Shown: positions 42,279 through 52,539 of the stretch, in pieces
Layout of the letters: every line of letters begins with the position of its first letter
How positions within the stretch are numbered: the stretch's first letter is position 1
DNA from: Candidatus Uhrbacteria bacterium
GTDB lineage: Bacteria; Patescibacteriota; Patescibacteriia; 2-12-FULL-60-25
Direction: 5' to 3'
NCBI GenBank assembly: GCA_020850575.1
Contig: JADZEJ010000006.1
Location: 32,200 to 96,199 of the forward strand
DNA: 64,000 bases
Notes under the pieces: generated by a model
Databases searched by the model: none
What the model was told of the DNA's origin: nothing
The model's input: only the letters and a program-made list of their open reading frames with translations
Translations under genes and position numbers: made by a program

Positions 42279-44159
42279 TTACGGTTTATTTACCACACCT
42301 TTTGACTTCGCGCTTTCATCTTTAGGTAAATCTGTGGACAAACGCGGACGTATTTGAACCAAAGGCTCTGAAATATCCACATCCATTGCTTCTAAACGAG
42401 TTTCTCCAAGCAATTGCCCAAAACGGCTCAAATCAACTTCACCCGGTGTAAAAGCAATGTCGAAGCTAACCGATTCCTCTGTAATATCTTTCGGCATACG
42501 ATTCAATGTCCACAAAATAACACGTTTTTCTGAATCATAAGACAATTCACCCGCTGTTGTACTCGCTACACCGGCCCATTCAACCCGCTTCGGCAACTCA
42601 GCACTTACACGAATATTTTTCAATTCATGTACCGATTTATCCAGTAACCAATTGATACGATACCGTGTTGTTTGACCAACTATTGGCGGGAGCGGACCTG
42701 ATCCGATCGGTGCGCCTTCTTCAGAAGAATAACGCGCTTCACTCACAAGTACGACATCGGAACGAAAACGTAATTTATGTGGTTTAGTTCGAATAATTCT
42801 ACGAATTGTTGTATTTCCTAAAGTCATTTGTGCTTCAGCGATCAAACGCAATTCAAGCTGATCTGTCGTTGATGATGCTAAGCTGATCAAGGGAACACTA
42901 AATTCTAAAATCCCATCCGCTTGGGGATTCATTTTCTCAAAAACTGGATTTGATTGTTTATCCCAAACAATCCTGTTTCCAATGTGCGTTCCGGAAGAAC
43001 TCTGTTCGAGTTTAGACCAATCAACTGAATTCGTTCCCGTCACACTCCCGTCAAAAAATAACGTAATGCTGACATCTTTTAATTCTTCTGAAGAAGTGTT
43101 TTCAAATGCTAAACTGACATGCTGTACTTCACCATACGGAACCGTATGATCGATATCCGAACCATTTACTACCAATTTCATACTCAAATCACCGGCTAAC
43201 ACAGATAAACTGCCATCGCTCGTTTGTGCTGGCATAAATACTCCCATGGCAGATAAACGACCGGTTTCAGCTCGCAATTGCGCATCTCCCGAAAAACCAC
43301 TCGCAAATGTTCCGGTTACGGCAACCGTTGTAGAAGCTCCAGCAATAAACTCCGTTAACGGAACACGCACCGTATCGCCCTCAATTGAAATCAATGTACT
43401 TGTAGGCATCGCATCACGAATAAAACCTGAAGGAAGATACAAACGCGCCTCCATATCCTTCAAAGTCGTAGAACCACGATTGACAATCGTATAAACAAAA
43501 CGAACTTTATCTCCAGGTAAAGCTTTTGCCGGAACATCTAAACGACCATCAAGTACGCTATCGGCATATTCAATGGCACGGGTACTCAATGCCTCAAGAT
43601 CCGCATTTGAATGTACAGGACGATAATTTCCAACGACTTGAATCGCCGTTTTTGTTCCCAGCGATCCAGTAAACATTCCACGAATCACAATTGAACCCCT
43701 ACCGCCAAACGGAACATCTTTTAAAGAAAAAATCAATTGCTTTTCATCATTCGAACGAGGCTCAACTTGTGTCATTACAAAATCACTTGGAAAGTTTATA
43801 CGAAGCTCGACATTCGACAAAGGCTCATTTGCCATGTTTTGCCAATTAATAAAATAGGTACCTTCTTCACCTAAAGAAATTTTTTGCGGACCGTCAATTT
43901 CGATGCGCAAACCATCTCCATCAAAACCGCGAAATGGTTTAAACAACATAAAACCAAACCAAATCGCCGCTATCAGTAAACTAAAAAATGTACAAACTCC
44001 AAAAAAAATAAGCCATGCATACGGTCGTCGCTTTTTTTCAAAATTCGCGAAATCAGGAAGCGTTCCGTTCTCTTCATAAATCGCCTCCAAGCTTTTCTCA
44101 ATCTCATCGGCCTTGGGCAATTTCCGCTTGAGCGGTGTCTTGGCCTTAAAATGCTTCAT
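42279..44159 (-). CDS. Membrane-anchored protein with Ig/CARDB-like repeats
   Basis: Function unknown. One membrane segment (WLIFFGVCTFFSLLIAAIWF, residues ~50-72) is preceded by a charged cytoplasmic region. It is followed by ~550 residues outside with several beta-sandwich-like repeats (for example YFINWQNMANEPLSNVELRI, VRFVYTIVNRGSTTLKDMEA, VSLAFENTSSEELKDVSITL, TRYRINWLLDKSVHELKNIR). Each follows the 'N-x-G/S ... L-x-D/N-V' pattern of CARDB/DUF11 modules. Its start overlaps the stop of the DUF4012 gene in an ATGA, so the two are co-translated and probably act together at the cell surface. Confidence 0.75.
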   Translation of the reverse strand: MKHFKAKTPLKRKLPKADEIEKSLEAIYEENGTLPDFANFEKKRRPYAWLIFFGVCTFFSLLIAAIWFGFMLFKPFRGFDGDGLRIEIDGPQKISLGEEGTYFINWQNMANEPLSNVELRINFPSDFVMTQVEPRSNDEKQLIFSLKDVPFGGRGSIVIRGMFTGSLGTKTAIQVVGNYRPVHSNADLEALSTRAIEYADSVLDGRLDVPAKALPGDKVRFVYTIVNRGSTTLKDMEARLYLPSGFIRDAMPTSTLISIEGDTVRVPLTEFIAGASTTVAVTGTFASGFSGDAQLRAETGRLSAMGVFMPAQTSDGSLSVLAGDLSMKLVVNGSDIDHTVPYGEVQHVSLAFENTSSEELKDVSITLFFDGSVTGTNSVDWSKLEQSSSGTHIGNRIVWDKQSNPVFEKMNPQADGILEFSVPLISLASSTTDQLELRLIAEAQMTLGNTTIRRIIRTKPHKLRFRSDVVLVSEARYSSEEGAPIGSGPLPPIVGQTTRYRINWLLDKSVHELKNIRVSAELPKRVEWAGVASTTAGELSYDSEKRVILWTLNRMPKDITEESVSFDIAFTPGEVDLSRFGQLLGETRLEAMDVDISEPLVQIRPRLSTDLPKDESAKSKGVVNKP

Positions 44160-46810
44160 AGCCCAGGAGAAAACAATCCTGCCATCACAATATCACTGTC
44201 CCATGGACCAGAATATTCAAGTTTTTTACCTGTTTTACTCCAGGATAAGTTCCAATTTGCTGGAAAAATAATATTCGAAGATAATTGACGATCCTTTTTT
44301 CCTGATTGACTGGTAAAGAGCATCAAATAAGCAGCACGAGATGACATTGAACCATCTTGTACCGATGAATCAATGCGGTTTAATAACTCGGTCGCTAAAA
44401 ATGGCAATCGATATGAGAAACGAATTTCCTGCGTTTCACCAGGATCAAGCTGCAGCCAACCACCAAAAACCGTCCGATCCCCTTCTTGCATCACATCAAC
44501 GTCACCCACTTTTTTCATTGAAGATTCAATTTCAAAAATAGCTGGATCTTGAGCATCATTGAGCTCAGGCGACTTAAACAAACCGGAATTTGGAGGACGA
44601 AAACCTGACGCAGATAACAAAACACTTCCTTTAGGGACATACACACGCAAATACGACACATTGCGTACACCTCGAAACAACTCACCCTTGCCTCCCGTAT
44701 GTGTTCGCTGCAAAATCACAGATGTTTCCATGCGACCATCTTCAGAAATAGTAACTTCATGCTTCACTTGTTCTTTAATTACTCCATCCGTTTTTTGACC
44801 GGCAATGTTTGTTTCTATCAAAGCCAAGGCATCACCAACTGTTGGTTTCATACGACCACTCCAGCCATATCTATCAACAACATCCTGTTCCTGTTCATGA
44901 AAAGAAGCAATTTGAATATCTTTCGTTTCAAGAGCATGTGACACTGCTGTAGCTAATGCTACCCATTCTGTTTTCGTCAAAGCCTTCATCCTATCACGTA
45001 ACTTCTCCGACAAATCAGCAATAAATTTTTTTGGTGTATTATTTGCTTTATCATATTCCAATTCAACGGATTTTTGAGTCTCAAGCATGAAATTTGAGGC
45101 ATCAATCGTCTTCCCATATTCCGGCATCGCAATCGGTCCGGTAATCCGTAACACATCTTCCATAAAAGTAGCATTGACTGCTACAACGCCATCAATCGTT
45201 GGTTGTCCGGCTTTACTCCAAAACCAACGTAAATTTTGTGCTGTTTTCAAAAAATCTGGATACCAATTTGCATCTTGAAACTGCCATTGAGCATTGATAA
45301 GTTGTAATGGTTTTGGCGATTGAAGACGCATTGTTAACTGACCTTTCAAATCATACGTTCCACCATGAGGAACACGGATATCACGTAAATTTCCTTTATC
45401 AAAAGTAACTTCTGCTAAAGAACCCATAAATCCGCCGGTTGGGCGCAATTCAGTTGGATTTTGAAAAACCAATAAATATTTTCTCAAACCTTCTTTTCCA
45501 ACCATTACCGCCAACACATCAGTCAAAGCAGAAACTTCTTGCAAAGCCTGAGATGATTTTTCAAGTTGAGGTAATAGCTGTTTTAGCTGAGCGCGTTGTG
45601 GTTCAGGGACGCTGTCGAATTCAATTGTAGCCGTTGCCTTACGTGCATCGGACAACAATAATAATGCACTGCGTGTATACGCACCCAATACATCAAATCG
45701 TTCATCCAACCGTCGCTGTGGATCGCTGTATGCCTTTTCATAACCCAAAGCAAGCAAACGAGCTGCTTCACTTGATTTATCTCCAATTTCAAACAAAGCA
45801 CGAGCGCTTCGATATTGTTTTGGCAAAACCGAAGCTGCCGTCAGAGCTAGCGCCCCGGTCTGCGATAACAAAGCATCTGCTTCACGGAACTTACTCGAAG
45901 CGCCACGCAAAGCTTCAATTGAATCAGGTGTGCCTAAATCTTTTCGAATCGATTCCAATTCAGCAACCGCAGCTTTTCCTTCTTGAACGACTTCATCGCC
46001 ATGGCTAGAAGCGACACGATATAAAGAAACCGCTTGGGCAGGCAAAGTCACAACAAAGGCGAGAACAGCAAAACCAACTAAAGCACGAACAAATGACACT
46101 TGCGGAAGTCCGACAAACGGAACACCAATCGCTTCTTCTTCCATGTGTGTAATTTCTTCTACCAAATGTTTTTCCGCTCTTCTGGTACGCCTAAAAAAAC
46201 TCACAAATGAAGTCTGCAAAGAACCAAAAGCATGTGAAATTACCGTGAAAGGATTACGTGTTTCTCGATACGCTTGCTCAAAATGATCTGACGTAAATTG
46301 ATCAGAAAATGATACAGTTTGCGCCAAACTCGATTCCATCTCTACATCACGAGTAACCGTAGCATATACTTGAACTGGCAATGCCTGAGTATCCGTTATT
46401 TCAGACTCTAATGCATCTTGAACTGAAACAAGTTCCTCTGTTCGATTGGTTTCTTCAGATAAAAAAACATTGTGCAATGAAACCACGTACTTACTGCTCT
46501 CATGAGGCTTACGTGTAATCAAAATCTCTTGTTCAGAATCGCCACTCGTCCCTTTTAGGGCAAAAGCGACTGATTCAAGTACCAAATCTTTCAATGGATC
46601 TTCAATCGGATAATAAATTTTTTCTTTTTCTTCTTGTTGAAGAGACTGAATCTGAACATTTTTTAGTGCTCGTTTTCGAGGACCAAGCGCTGACATCATC
46701 GTCACCCCATCACGTTCGATCACGCGCTCGAGTTGTGATTCGAGAGCACTCGAAAAATCACCGGATTCTGGTGGTTTTCGACGAAATGACGATGACAACA
46801 TTTCCTCCAT
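44156..46810 (-). CDS. DUF4012 membrane protein
   Basis: An 884-residue protein with a long acidic cytoplasmic N-terminus (1-230), one membrane segment (ALVGFAVLAFVVTLPAQAVS, ~240-262) and a large outside part. The DUF4012 core is LLVFQNPTELRPTGGFMGSL near 430-450, then GGTYDLKGQL, QFQDANWYPDFLKTAQ and VDGVVAVNATFMEDVLRITG to ~560. The family is common in CPR and Gram-positive bacteria next to glycosyltransferases and is thought to act in surface polymer handling, but no activity is known to me. A GT4 gene lies 15 bases upstream. Confidence 0.88.
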   Translation of the reverse strand: MEEMLSSSFRRKPPESGDFSSALESQLERVIERDGVTMMSALGPRKRALKNVQIQSLQQEEKEKIYYPIEDPLKDLVLESVAFALKGTSGDSEQEILITRKPHESSKYVVSLHNVFLSEETNRTEELVSVQDALESEITDTQALPVQVYATVTRDVEMESSLAQTVSFSDQFTSDHFEQAYRETRNPFTVISHAFGSLQTSFVSFFRRTRRAEKHLVEEITHMEEEAIGVPFVGLPQVSFVRALVGFAVLAFVVTLPAQAVSLYRVASSHGDEVVQEGKAAVAELESIRKDLGTPDSIEALRGASSKFREADALLSQTGALALTAASVLPKQYRSARALFEIGDKSSEAARLLALGYEKAYSDPQRRLDERFDVLGAYTRSALLLLSDARKATATIEFDSVPEPQRAQLKQLLPQLEKSSQALQEVSALTDVLAVMVGKEGLRKYLLVFQNPTELRPTGGFMGSLAEVTFDKGNLRDIRVPHGGTYDLKGQLTMRLQSPKPLQLINAQWQFQDANWYPDFLKTAQNLRWFWSKAGQPTIDGVVAVNATFMEDVLRITGPIAMPEYGKTIDASNFMLETQKSVELEYDKANNTPKKFIADLSEKLRDRMKALTKTEWVALATAVSHALETKDIQIASFHEQEQDVVDRYGWSGRMKPTVGDALALIETNIAGQKTDGVIKEQVKHEVTISEDGRMETSVILQRTHTGGKGELFRGVRNVSYLRVYVPKGSVLLSASGFRPPNSGLFKSPELNDAQDPAIFEIESSMKKVGDVDVMQEGDRTVFGGWLQLDPGETQEIRFSYRLPFLATELLNRIDSSVQDGSMSSRAAYLMLFTSQSGKKDRQLSSNIIFPANWNLSWSKTGKKLEYSGPWDSDIVMAGLFSPGL

Positions 46811-46825
46811 GCAAAGTGTAAAACC

Positions 46826-47929
46826 TTATGCATCCATGAAAGCAGAAATAACTCGCAGCGCAGTTTCTTTCCAAGAATGTCTCAAAGCTAATTTCTTGGC
46901 TACATCACGCGCCTGTTTTCGAGCTTGATCTGGATTTGCGACAAGGTTCCGTACAGCGACAAGTATAGCATCTTTTGACCCATCTCGAAAGAAAAAAGCT
47001 CCATCACGTCCCAAAACTTCAACTAAAGCCGGAATCTCACGTGCAACAACCGGACAACCAGCCGCTAAAGCCTCAAGCGGAGGTAATCCAAACCCTTCAA
47101 AACGAGAAGGATAAAGCAAACCCACTGCCTCAGAATACAACACTGTAAGTTCGGCATCCGATACTTTTCCTAAAAATCGAATTCCCTCAAGCTGCTTCTC
47201 AGTAACCAGAGTCATAAGATTTTGCATAAACACATCTTGTTCACCTACAATCCACCATTCCAGCTGTGGAAACTCATTTCTAATATGAAACCAAACATCT
47301 ACCACATCACCCAAAGCTTTATGTGGATAAGCCGACCCCACAGACAATAAAAAAGATCCAACACCGGGGACCGGGTACTGAAAATTGTGTATCTTACCCA
47401 TCCCCTCTCCCGTCACTCGAATTTTTGAAACAAAACCCGGAAAAAAAACAGCAATATCATCTTTCACCGTTTGAGTTGGGACCAAGATGGCACGAGAAGA
47501 TCGAACAACATGTGCTACCACCATTCGATGTGCCATACGTTTCAACCAAGCAATAAACGGATGTCTCAAACTCGTTTTTGCGCTCTCTGGTTCATGAAAT
47601 AATAATAAATCGTGAATAAACACTACAAATGAATCAGGCATTCCAAAATACGGTACATTCCAATGCGGAATAAAAAACCGATCGGCTTGAATCCGTCTAA
47701 AAACACCGGGCAAGTATATTTGTTCTCTCCATCCATACCAAGGAATATCAGCCACCACCGTTTCAACACTTGAATGTGCCGCAAAACGATGCGCCTCTTG
47801 ACGCACTACTAAAATATAGTGATGTTGCGGTGCAACTTCCAGCAAGGCGTGAACTAATTCCTCAATAAAACGCCCGATGCCACGAGTATTTCCGGCACCC
47901 ATCATCCGAGCATCAATACAAATTCGCAT
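46826..47929 (-). CDS. GT4-family glycosyltransferase
   Basis: A GT-B glycosyltransferase of 367 residues. MRICIDARMMGAGNTRGIGR starts the acceptor domain. SVGSAYPHKALGDVVDVWFH near 205 and LLYPSRFEGFGLPPLEALAA near 275 are the donor-site signature with its E-x7-E. The start at 47929 avoids overlap with the preceding gene. Its tight linkage to the DUF4012 and anchored-repeat genes suggests a three-gene surface-glycan module; the sugar and acceptor are not predictable. Confidence 0.88.
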   Translation of the reverse strand: MRICIDARMMGAGNTRGIGRFIEELVHALLEVAPQHHYILVVRQEAHRFAAHSSVETVVADIPWYGWREQIYLPGVFRRIQADRFFIPHWNVPYFGMPDSFVVFIHDLLLFHEPESAKTSLRHPFIAWLKRMAHRMVVAHVVRSSRAILVPTQTVKDDIAVFFPGFVSKIRVTGEGMGKIHNFQYPVPGVGSFLLSVGSAYPHKALGDVVDVWFHIRNEFPQLEWWIVGEQDVFMQNLMTLVTEKQLEGIRFLGKVSDAELTVLYSEAVGLLYPSRFEGFGLPPLEALAAGCPVVAREIPALVEVLGRDGAFFFRDGSKDAILVAVRNLVANPDQARKQARDVAKKLALRHSWKETALRVISAFMDA

Positions 47930-47949
47930 ACACCTTAAAGTAGAGTGAA

Positions 47950-50091
47950 TCACTCAGTATGAAATTGTCGACAATAATTCACAAACTCATCTTTTGTCAG
48001 AATTTTTTCATATCCTCCAACATATTGAAATATCCTCCAGTTATCTTCACGCAAAATCGGCAAATAAAATAATTGTTCTGTAAGTTTTGAAGCTTGTTTA
48101 TACGCTTTTTTCAATTCTTCCAGTTTTGTTTTATAGATATTATTATCAAAATCGCCAACCATATTTGCAGAAATATTAACGCTCTTTACTTCGAAAATAT
48201 GAACCCGATTGAAACTATCTTTCATAATAAAATCTGGATAAGAAGAATGCAACGCTCCGAGATAGTATTCAAATTTTATTGATGAGTTAGCAATATAATT
48301 TTTACCCCACAGATACACTTGTCTTACATCTAAAAACTCTGGTTCTTTTCCACCAAATAAATTAGTCGCTCCAGCTTTTGGATTCTTCCTACCAACCATT
48401 ACTCTTTTACCAACCCGTCCATCACCAACCGTCACATCCTCTTTTGTGAGGTCTTTTAAAATACTCGTCCACGCACGCTCTGCCTCGCTATCAAATGAAA
48501 ACTTTTCTTTCCCGTCATTGCGTTTCCATACCCAATCGCCAATATCTACATAATTACCGTTGTCGGTGTAATGCGAAGCGAGAGCGAAAGATACTTCTAT
48601 ATCTTTTCCGTTTTCGTCCTTCGCCACTTCCATACTTCTTGCATAGTCATTCACATAAAGGCTACTTTCACTAACCACTGCCTCAATGTTTTCGGCAAAT
48701 TCTCTCCATTTTGCAAAATCACTAGAATATCCTTCGCCCATTTCTCGCAAGCTACTTTCGATTTTCACAAAACCTCGCCATAATCTAAAAATAGAACTCG
48801 GAGCAGATACGACGGATTGCTTTTTTAAGAAAACCGCTAAATGAAACTCTGTTTTTTTCATCAAAGGCTTTAACCGTGTTGTTTTAATCTTTATCTCATC
48901 AGTAATAAGACTACTCTCTTGCCATAACTTCACCCCAAAACTTTTTTTCAAATCTTCTGGCACGATGCCCCACACCCAAGCAGTCATTGCCAATTTTTGC
49001 GCTTCATCACTTAGAGTTTCAAAATCCATGAGTCTCGGATTACGCCGTACCCGCCCCATCACTTGTTCATCCAACTGCGTACTTTTACTGTCACGCATCT
49101 GATAAAGCAGACACGCCCGTGGAATATCCCAACCTTCCGTGATCACCATTTTGAAAATAATGATATCGATCGTACTAGAATTTTCTTTTGCATATTCTTT
49201 CCACTTGCTAACCGGCAATTTTTTAACCTTAAAAGCGTCGTTAGTGTCACACTCTTTTTCATCTGTAACAATCAACATCCATTTCAAATCCGTGTGTTCC
49301 GCTTTATCCAATTCTTTTTTTATTTCTGCAATTTCCGCATCCGCTTTATCTTTATTGCTTATTTGAATAATTAAACATGGATTTACACCAAGTAAATTAC
49401 GATATTCTTGTTTTACTTCTTCAAACTTTGTAATCGCGTCAGCAACAGTAATTTCTGGATCATCAATCAATTCAATATCTTTAATAAGTTTTGCATTCAC
49501 TGCATCATCATTTTTAATCTCTACATCGGGGTGTTGCCCACGAGATAATTTCGGAGTAGCAGAAAAATTATAAATTTTAGCAAAAAACTTTTCAGATAAG
49601 CTATCTAAATTATTCGTCGCGATATGACATTCATCTTTAATGAGATAAACCTTTCTCTCTTGTCCTCCAAGCAATTTACCTCCTGTTATCGTGTGTAAAA
49701 ATCCCTCCATCGCGCCCTGCATCAGTCGTCCACCTTTTTTATATAAATCACGAGGCAACAAATACACATTGTAGTCAATTGGTACAAACAATCGTTCTTC
49801 ACCAGCTATCTGACTACTAATGAGATACGGCTTAAGTACAGGAAAATTACCTTTTGCGGAATATTCTTGAAATTTTTCATAGTTCTGTGTAGCAAGGTCG
49901 CCTTTAGAAAGTGTGGACACGAGAAAGACTATATTTTTGTCCGCAGACAAAATACGATTCATCATGTCCGCCATCATATAGGTTTTACCACTCCCGGTTG
50001 GCGCCTTAAAAGTAAGCTCATCATGTGTAGCAGTAAGTTCCACGAGTTTAGTAACAGCGTTTTGTTGTAGGTCTTTTACTTCTTGAAGCAT
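47950..50091 (-). CDS. res: Type III restriction enzyme Res subunit (helicase-nuclease)
   Basis: ATP-dependent translocase and nuclease of a type III restriction system. A superfamily 2 helicase starts with Walker A KAPTGSGKTYMM (residues ~29-40). The DECH box is YLIKDECHIA near 150-159 and motif VI is EQVMGRVRRNPR near 345. A C-terminal PD-(D/E)xK nuclease is visible as SSYPDFIMKDSF followed by IFEVKSVN near 615-640. Length is 713, shorter than EcoP1I Res (~970). It lies 2 bases after the GIY-YIG gene in the restriction operon. All motifs look intact, so it is probably active. Confidence 0.9.
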   Translation of the reverse strand: MLQEVKDLQQNAVTKLVELTATHDELTFKAPTGSGKTYMMADMMNRILSADKNIVFLVSTLSKGDLATQNYEKFQEYSAKGNFPVLKPYLISSQIAGEERLFVPIDYNVYLLPRDLYKKGGRLMQGAMEGFLHTITGGKLLGGQERKVYLIKDECHIATNNLDSLSEKFFAKIYNFSATPKLSRGQHPDVEIKNDDAVNAKLIKDIELIDDPEITVADAITKFEEVKQEYRNLLGVNPCLIIQISNKDKADAEIAEIKKELDKAEHTDLKWMLIVTDEKECDTNDAFKVKKLPVSKWKEYAKENSSTIDIIIFKMVITEGWDIPRACLLYQMRDSKSTQLDEQVMGRVRRNPRLMDFETLSDEAQKLAMTAWVWGIVPEDLKKSFGVKLWQESSLITDEIKIKTTRLKPLMKKTEFHLAVFLKKQSVVSAPSSIFRLWRGFVKIESSLREMGEGYSSDFAKWREFAENIEAVVSESSLYVNDYARSMEVAKDENGKDIEVSFALASHYTDNGNYVDIGDWVWKRNDGKEKFSFDSEAERAWTSILKDLTKEDVTVGDGRVGKRVMVGRKNPKAGATNLFGGKEPEFLDVRQVYLWGKNYIANSSIKFEYYLGALHSSYPDFIMKDSFNRVHIFEVKSVNISANMVGDFDNNIYKTKLEELKKAYKQASKLTEQLFYLPILREDNWRIFQYVGGYEKILTKDEFVNYCRQFHTE

Positions 50092-50093
50092 AC

Positions 50094-50696
50094 TTATGTA
50101 TCAGGAATATCTTTAAGTTTTTTACCTTTATATTCAAAGTAGTTAGCACCTTGATATGCGCCGCTGGTATTTAGTTCACCTCGACCTTCAAAAATCTTAT
50201 AGGTAAGTGGTGAAAGTTTCCAAACCTGTCCTTTATACTCAACTTCTCTTTCTCCGCAAACTGTTGCAATGATATTTTTATCTTTTATAAAAACAATCTC
50301 ATCACCATTTTGTAAACCTTTCTTGTAGAAACTAAATAATTTACCTTGTTTTCTAATCTCTGTTACTTCGTCAAACTCTTTGGCTCGATTGATATTTTCC
50401 GGATAAACAACCTTGCCCTCAAATGAAAGTAACAATTGCTTTACCAGTTCTTGATCAAGGGCAAAAAGCTCACTTTCTCCAACTCGATGTTTATCAAAAA
50501 TATCATGGAGCAAGATTTCTTTATCAGCATAATCATCAAGTTCAATAGCAAAAAACTTTTTTAATCCCACAACATTGTAATAACCATTTGCTTCAAGAAA
50601 GCGCATTCGTTCTTGAAAGTTATGTACTCCTGTTTGTCCTATTTTTATCAAACCAGATACAGCAGTTGTCATGATATATATAATTCCTTTTTTCAT
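50094..50696 (-). CDS. GIY-YIG nuclease-like protein inside the type III operon
   Basis: The N-terminus GIIYIMTTAVSGLIKIGQTG followed by FQERMRFLEANG and, later, HRVGESELF fits a T5orf172-type GIY-YIG domain (residues ~3-100). The second half (VEYKGQVWKLSPLTYKIFEG then NTSGAYQGANYFEYKGKKL) resembles the DUF4357 domain often attached to such proteins. It sits between mod and res with 2-base gaps, so it is co-translated with the restriction system. It could be an accessory nuclease or specificity factor; standard type III systems have only mod and res. Confidence 0.78.
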   Translation of the reverse strand: MKKGIIYIMTTAVSGLIKIGQTGVHNFQERMRFLEANGYYNVVGLKKFFAIELDDYADKEILLHDIFDKHRVGESELFALDQELVKQLLLSFEGKVVYPENINRAKEFDEVTEIRKQGKLFSFYKKGLQNGDEIVFIKDKNIIATVCGEREVEYKGQVWKLSPLTYKIFEGRGELNTSGAYQGANYFEYKGKKLKDIPDT

Positions 50697-50698
50697 AC

Positions 50699-52258
50699 TT
50701 ATATATCCTCAAGTTTCTTTTGCGTCCCTTCAAAGTTTTCACACACCCACTTAATCTTTTCGTTCACACCGAGTTTTTCTTGCCCGTAGAGCGTCTCGTC
50801 TATAACATCAAAAGGTGTTTTATCTTCAGTTGCTTCAAAATTAGCTACTGTCGCAATATCATAAACATCGAGATTGTCACCAAGAGGCGAGTTTTTCTCA
50901 TTCCATTTGAAATTTTTAGTGCCATCATAACACTCACCCGTCATCACACGCTTGAGGCGTTTACTGGTGACATCATACACAATGCCGTTTGGTGTGGTAT
51001 CAGTGATTTCATTGGCAGTAGCAAGAATAAACTGCCGTTTTCCGCCGTCTTGTTTATTGAGTTCCAACACCGCTTGCCCCGTCGTGCCTGATCCAGCGAA
51101 GAAGTCGAGAATAGTTGCGTCTTTATAATCCATCCCCATTTCCATAAATCGCTTAATTAAAGCGGTTGGTTTTGGATAAGCAAAAATATTAATATTAAAA
51201 ATGTCTTTAATTTCTTTTGCTCCAATTCCAACAGGAACGTCATCTATCCAAGTCGTAAAAGTTTTGGAAGTTCTCCTATCCTCATAAATTTTTTCATATG
51301 GTACCCATTCGTTATCTTTTTGTTGCCACTCAACATTGTCATCTTGAATTTCTTTTGTCATTCTCGCCAACGCCCATCGCCAACGCCCATCGCCAACGCC
51401 AGGAACTTTTGGGAAGTAGTCATTTCCATCTGGATCTTTTATCGCATAGTAAAGATTCGGACGATCTTCTCGTCTGCTATTAGAACCCCATTTTCGTAAA
51501 AACTGTAATTTATATTTTTTTCTTTTTTTCTTGTCATAATTATTAAATCCGTTCAATTCTTTTTCTTGCCTTTCAGCTACAAAATCTTCCATTCCATAAA
51601 CTAGTATAAACTCATGTATCGCGGCGTAATTTTTACTATCTTGTCTCCCCCCTCTTCCTTTCCATACTAAATTCGCGACAAAATTACTCTCTCCAAACAC
51701 CTCATCAAACAGCCCTTTCACATAAGCCTGATTTTTGTCGTCAATACTGCAAAAGATCACGCCAGTATCACTTAAAAGTTGGTGGGCAAGGACAAGGCGT
51801 GGATAGAGCATGGAGAGCAAATTGTCCCGCGTGATGGCATTGTCATAATTCGTTTTCGCAAACTCACCCATTGAGTCCTTGCCATATGGTGGATCGATAT
51901 AAATCACATTGATCTTGCCACGATACTCAATCAGCAAATTGAGAAGTGCATCATAATTGTCGCCAATAATGAGTTTGTGGGTGAGGGCGGATTTGTCAGT
52001 CTGGAAACTCAACTTTTCGTTTTTCTTGAAATACTTGATCGTATCCGTCATTTTCTCCAGCCGTTTATCAAAGTGAAAGCCAGTGCGTTTATAGGTGGTG
52101 CCTAGCTCGGCAATCATAATCGCTTCGTTTACACTCTCGGCATTATTAATGAGTTTTTTCAGCAGGTCAGCATTGCTTTGTTCAATAATTTTATCTTCAA
52201 TCCGCTTATCGAGTTCAGCAATGAGATCAAGTTTTACTTGTTGGAGGGTATTTTTCAT
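50699..52258 (-). CDS. mod: Type III DNA methyltransferase Mod subunit
   Basis: Adenine-N6 methyltransferase that also supplies target recognition to Res. The catalytic motif DPPY (VIYIDPPYGKDS, ~118-129) precedes the S-adenosylmethionine motif LDFFAGSGTTGQAV near 382-395. This order defines the beta class used by type III Mod proteins. The target-recognition region lies between, ~195-360. The last 100 residues are acidic. The 519-residue product starts 7 bases after the XRE regulator. Both motifs are intact, so modification is likely functional. Confidence 0.93.
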   Translation of the reverse strand: MKNTLQQVKLDLIAELDKRIEDKIIEQSNADLLKKLINNAESVNEAIMIAELGTTYKRTGFHFDKRLEKMTDTIKYFKKNEKLSFQTDKSALTHKLIIGDNYDALLNLLIEYRGKINVIYIDPPYGKDSMGEFAKTNYDNAITRDNLLSMLYPRLVLAHQLLSDTGVIFCSIDDKNQAYVKGLFDEVFGESNFVANLVWKGRGGRQDSKNYAAIHEFILVYGMEDFVAERQEKELNGFNNYDKKKRKKYKLQFLRKWGSNSRREDRPNLYYAIKDPDGNDYFPKVPGVGDGRWRWALARMTKEIQDDNVEWQQKDNEWVPYEKIYEDRRTSKTFTTWIDDVPVGIGAKEIKDIFNINIFAYPKPTALIKRFMEMGMDYKDATILDFFAGSGTTGQAVLELNKQDGGKRQFILATANEITDTTPNGIVYDVTSKRLKRVMTGECYDGTKNFKWNEKNSPLGDNLDVYDIATVANFEATEDKTPFDVIDETLYGQEKLGVNEKIKWVCENFEGTQKKLEDI

Positions 52259-52265
52259 AACAGTG

Positions 52266-52478
52266 TCATTCGTCTACAGAAATTAGTTCATCCACCGTAA
52301 TACCAAATCCATGTGCAATTTTTACCACCGTTTCAATTGATGGATTTTGTACAACATCGGATTCTATTTTTATCAATGTTGGATAAGGAATATGTGCCTT
52401 TTTTGAAAGCGCATCTTGTGTTAATTGCTTCTTTAATCTCCAAACTTTAATTTTCGCTCCGATAGTTTTTGTTTTCAT
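52266..52478 (-). CDS. XRE-family controller of the restriction operon
   Basis: A 70-residue helix-turn-helix protein. GAKIKVWRLKKQLTQDALSK is followed by KAHIPYPTLIKIESDVVQNP, which is a full XRE domain with nothing else. It is the first gene of the type III operon and probably controls its expression, as C proteins do for type II systems; that role is inferred from position only. Confidence 0.85.
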   Translation of the reverse strand: MKTKTIGAKIKVWRLKKQLTQDALSKKAHIPYPTLIKIESDVVQNPSIETVVKIAHGFGITVDELISVDE

Positions 52479-52539
52479 AAATAACTAGTAAACACTGGAT
52501 AGTGTAACAAGCAATATGGTTTATTCAAATAAAAAAGGA

